DNA of 5,571 bases from Actinomycetota bacterium (GTDB lineage: Bacteria > Actinomycetota > CADDZG01 > WHSQ01). Location of the stretch: positions 1-5,571 of the forward strand of contig JADDQX010000044.1 in the NCBI GenBank assembly GCA_016781115.1, written 5' to 3'. The notes beneath the pieces are model-generated. The model was not told where the DNA came from. It saw only the letters and a program-made list of their open reading frames with translations, and made no database searches. The position numbers were made by a program, and so were the translations under genes. This document shows positions 5,300 to 5,571 of this stretch, in pieces; position 1 is the stretch's first letter; every line of letters begins with the position of its first letter.

Positions 5300-5571
5300 C
5301 GGGAGCTGGTGGACTTCCGTCCCGTGCTCTTCCGACCACCGCTGGACTTGCGGCCACCGCTGGACTTGCGGCCGCCGCTCGACTTGCTAGCGGTCGACTT
5401 CCGGCCGGTCGACTTGCGGGTACCGGTCGACTTCCGACCGCCGGTGGACTTGCTACCGGAGGACTTGCGTGCCGTGGACTTCTTGCGCGTGCCGGTGGAC
5501 TTGCTACCCGAGGACTTCCGCGCCGTGGACTTCTTGCGCGTGCCGGTGGACTTGCTACCCGAGGACTTCCG
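5296..5571 (-). CDS. C-terminal part of a protein with a very basic K/S/R/T/G repeat tail
   Basis: An open frame of 91 codons plus TAG enters from the right edge; its start is outside the window. The peptide uses only six residue types (28 S, 18 K, 16 G, 13 R, 13 T, 3 A), has no acidic or large hydrophobic residue, and carries a net charge of about +31. It begins with two copies of RKSSGSKSTGTRKKSTA and decays into RKSTG/RKSSGG units, ending in RKSTSSR. Third codon positions are almost all G or C and every Lys is AAG, while the other open minus frame ends mostly in A or T; this supports real coding. Such disordered basic tails bind DNA or RNA; in actinobacteria they occur on HU/HupB-type nucleoid proteins and some topoisomerases and RNA-binding proteins, although those tails are usually rich in A, P and K rather than S, T and G. 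The folded domain is not visible, so identity is unknown. The stop overlaps the formimidoyltransferase stop by 4 bases of CDS. Confidence 0.7.
   Translation of the reverse strand, partial: RKSSGSKSTGTRKKSTARKSSGSKSTGTRKKSTARKSSGSKSTGGRKSTGTRKSTGRKSTASKSSGGRKSSGGRKSSGGRKSTGRKSTSSR
5471..5571. repeat. Perfect 51-bp tandem repeat inside the basic tail
   Basis: Bases 5471-5521 recur at 5522-5571 with no difference over the 50 visible bases. The unit is 51 bp (17 codons), in frame, encoding RKSSGSKSTGTRKKSTA. A third, partial and diverged copy lies at about 5437-5470. Perfect identity, including third positions, points to recent duplication or slippage, and the array may continue past the window edge. 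It is not a CRISPR: there are no spacers. Confidence 0.85.

Noticed and set aside
5300..5571. Coding on the plus strand or in another minus frame across the repetitive right end
   Set aside because: The second open minus frame has codons ending mainly in A or T, unlike every neighbour; the third meets an in-frame TAG. The K/S frame has almost only G or C at third positions and ends neatly at the convergent stop.
5437..5571. Repeats read as a CRISPR array
   Set aside because: Units are contiguous, in frame and lack unique spacers; they encode a low-complexity protein tail.
1..5571. Mobile element, phage, toxin-antitoxin or defence system
   Set aside because: No transposase, integrase, terminal inverted repeats, tRNA or defence domain is seen; apart from the repeat tail, codon use looks uniform along the window.

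Overview
The window looks like a piece of a high-GC Gram-positive (Actinomycetota-like) chromosome, probably from an uncultured lineage. Base composition is GC-rich, codons end mostly in G or C, starts include TTG and GTG with near-perfect AGGAGG ribosome sites, and the protein families are ones commonly seen in actinobacteria (PucR-type regulator with an RsbRD-like N-terminus, malyl-CoA-lyase-like CoA ester lyase, acyl-CoA dehydrogenase). No database search could be run, so taxonomy and gene names rest on recognised motifs only.

Layout. Five genes run leftward from about 4411 to the left edge: a DUF302 protein (4016-4411), a PucR-family regulator that starts at the very next base (2783-4015), an alkaline-phosphatase-superfamily phosphodiesterase (1079-2674), a malyl-CoA/citramalyl-CoA lyase-like protein (121-1053), and the first 17 codons of a probable acyl-CoA dehydrogenase (1-52, cut by the edge). 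One gene runs rightward: a stand-alone glutamate formimidoyltransferase-like protein (4448-5299), divergent from the DUF302 gene across only 36 bases. At the right edge the last 91 codons of a leftward gene (5296-5571) encode an extremely basic tail made only of K, R, S, T, G and A. Its stop codon overlaps that of the formimidoyltransferase gene.

How the genes may work together. DUF302 and PucR are almost certainly co-transcribed and probably translationally coupled, so they form a candidate sensor/regulator pair. The regulator may control one of its neighbours, but the sequence does not say which. The lyase and the acyl-CoA dehydrogenase fit branched dicarboxylyl-CoA metabolism (malyl-, methylmalyl- or citramalyl-CoA cleavage next to an acyl-CoA oxidation). 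The phosphodiesterase sits 25 bases upstream of the lyase and is probably in the same transcript, though its substrate is unknown. The 36-base divergent gap holds a symmetric TANNNTA element that could serve as the -10 in both directions.

The most unusual item is the K/S/R/T/G tail with a perfect 51-bp tandem repeat at the right edge. The rest is mostly ordinary metabolic and regulatory genes. I see no RNA gene, insertion sequence, CRISPR array or origin. No gene-free stretch exceeds 108 bases.
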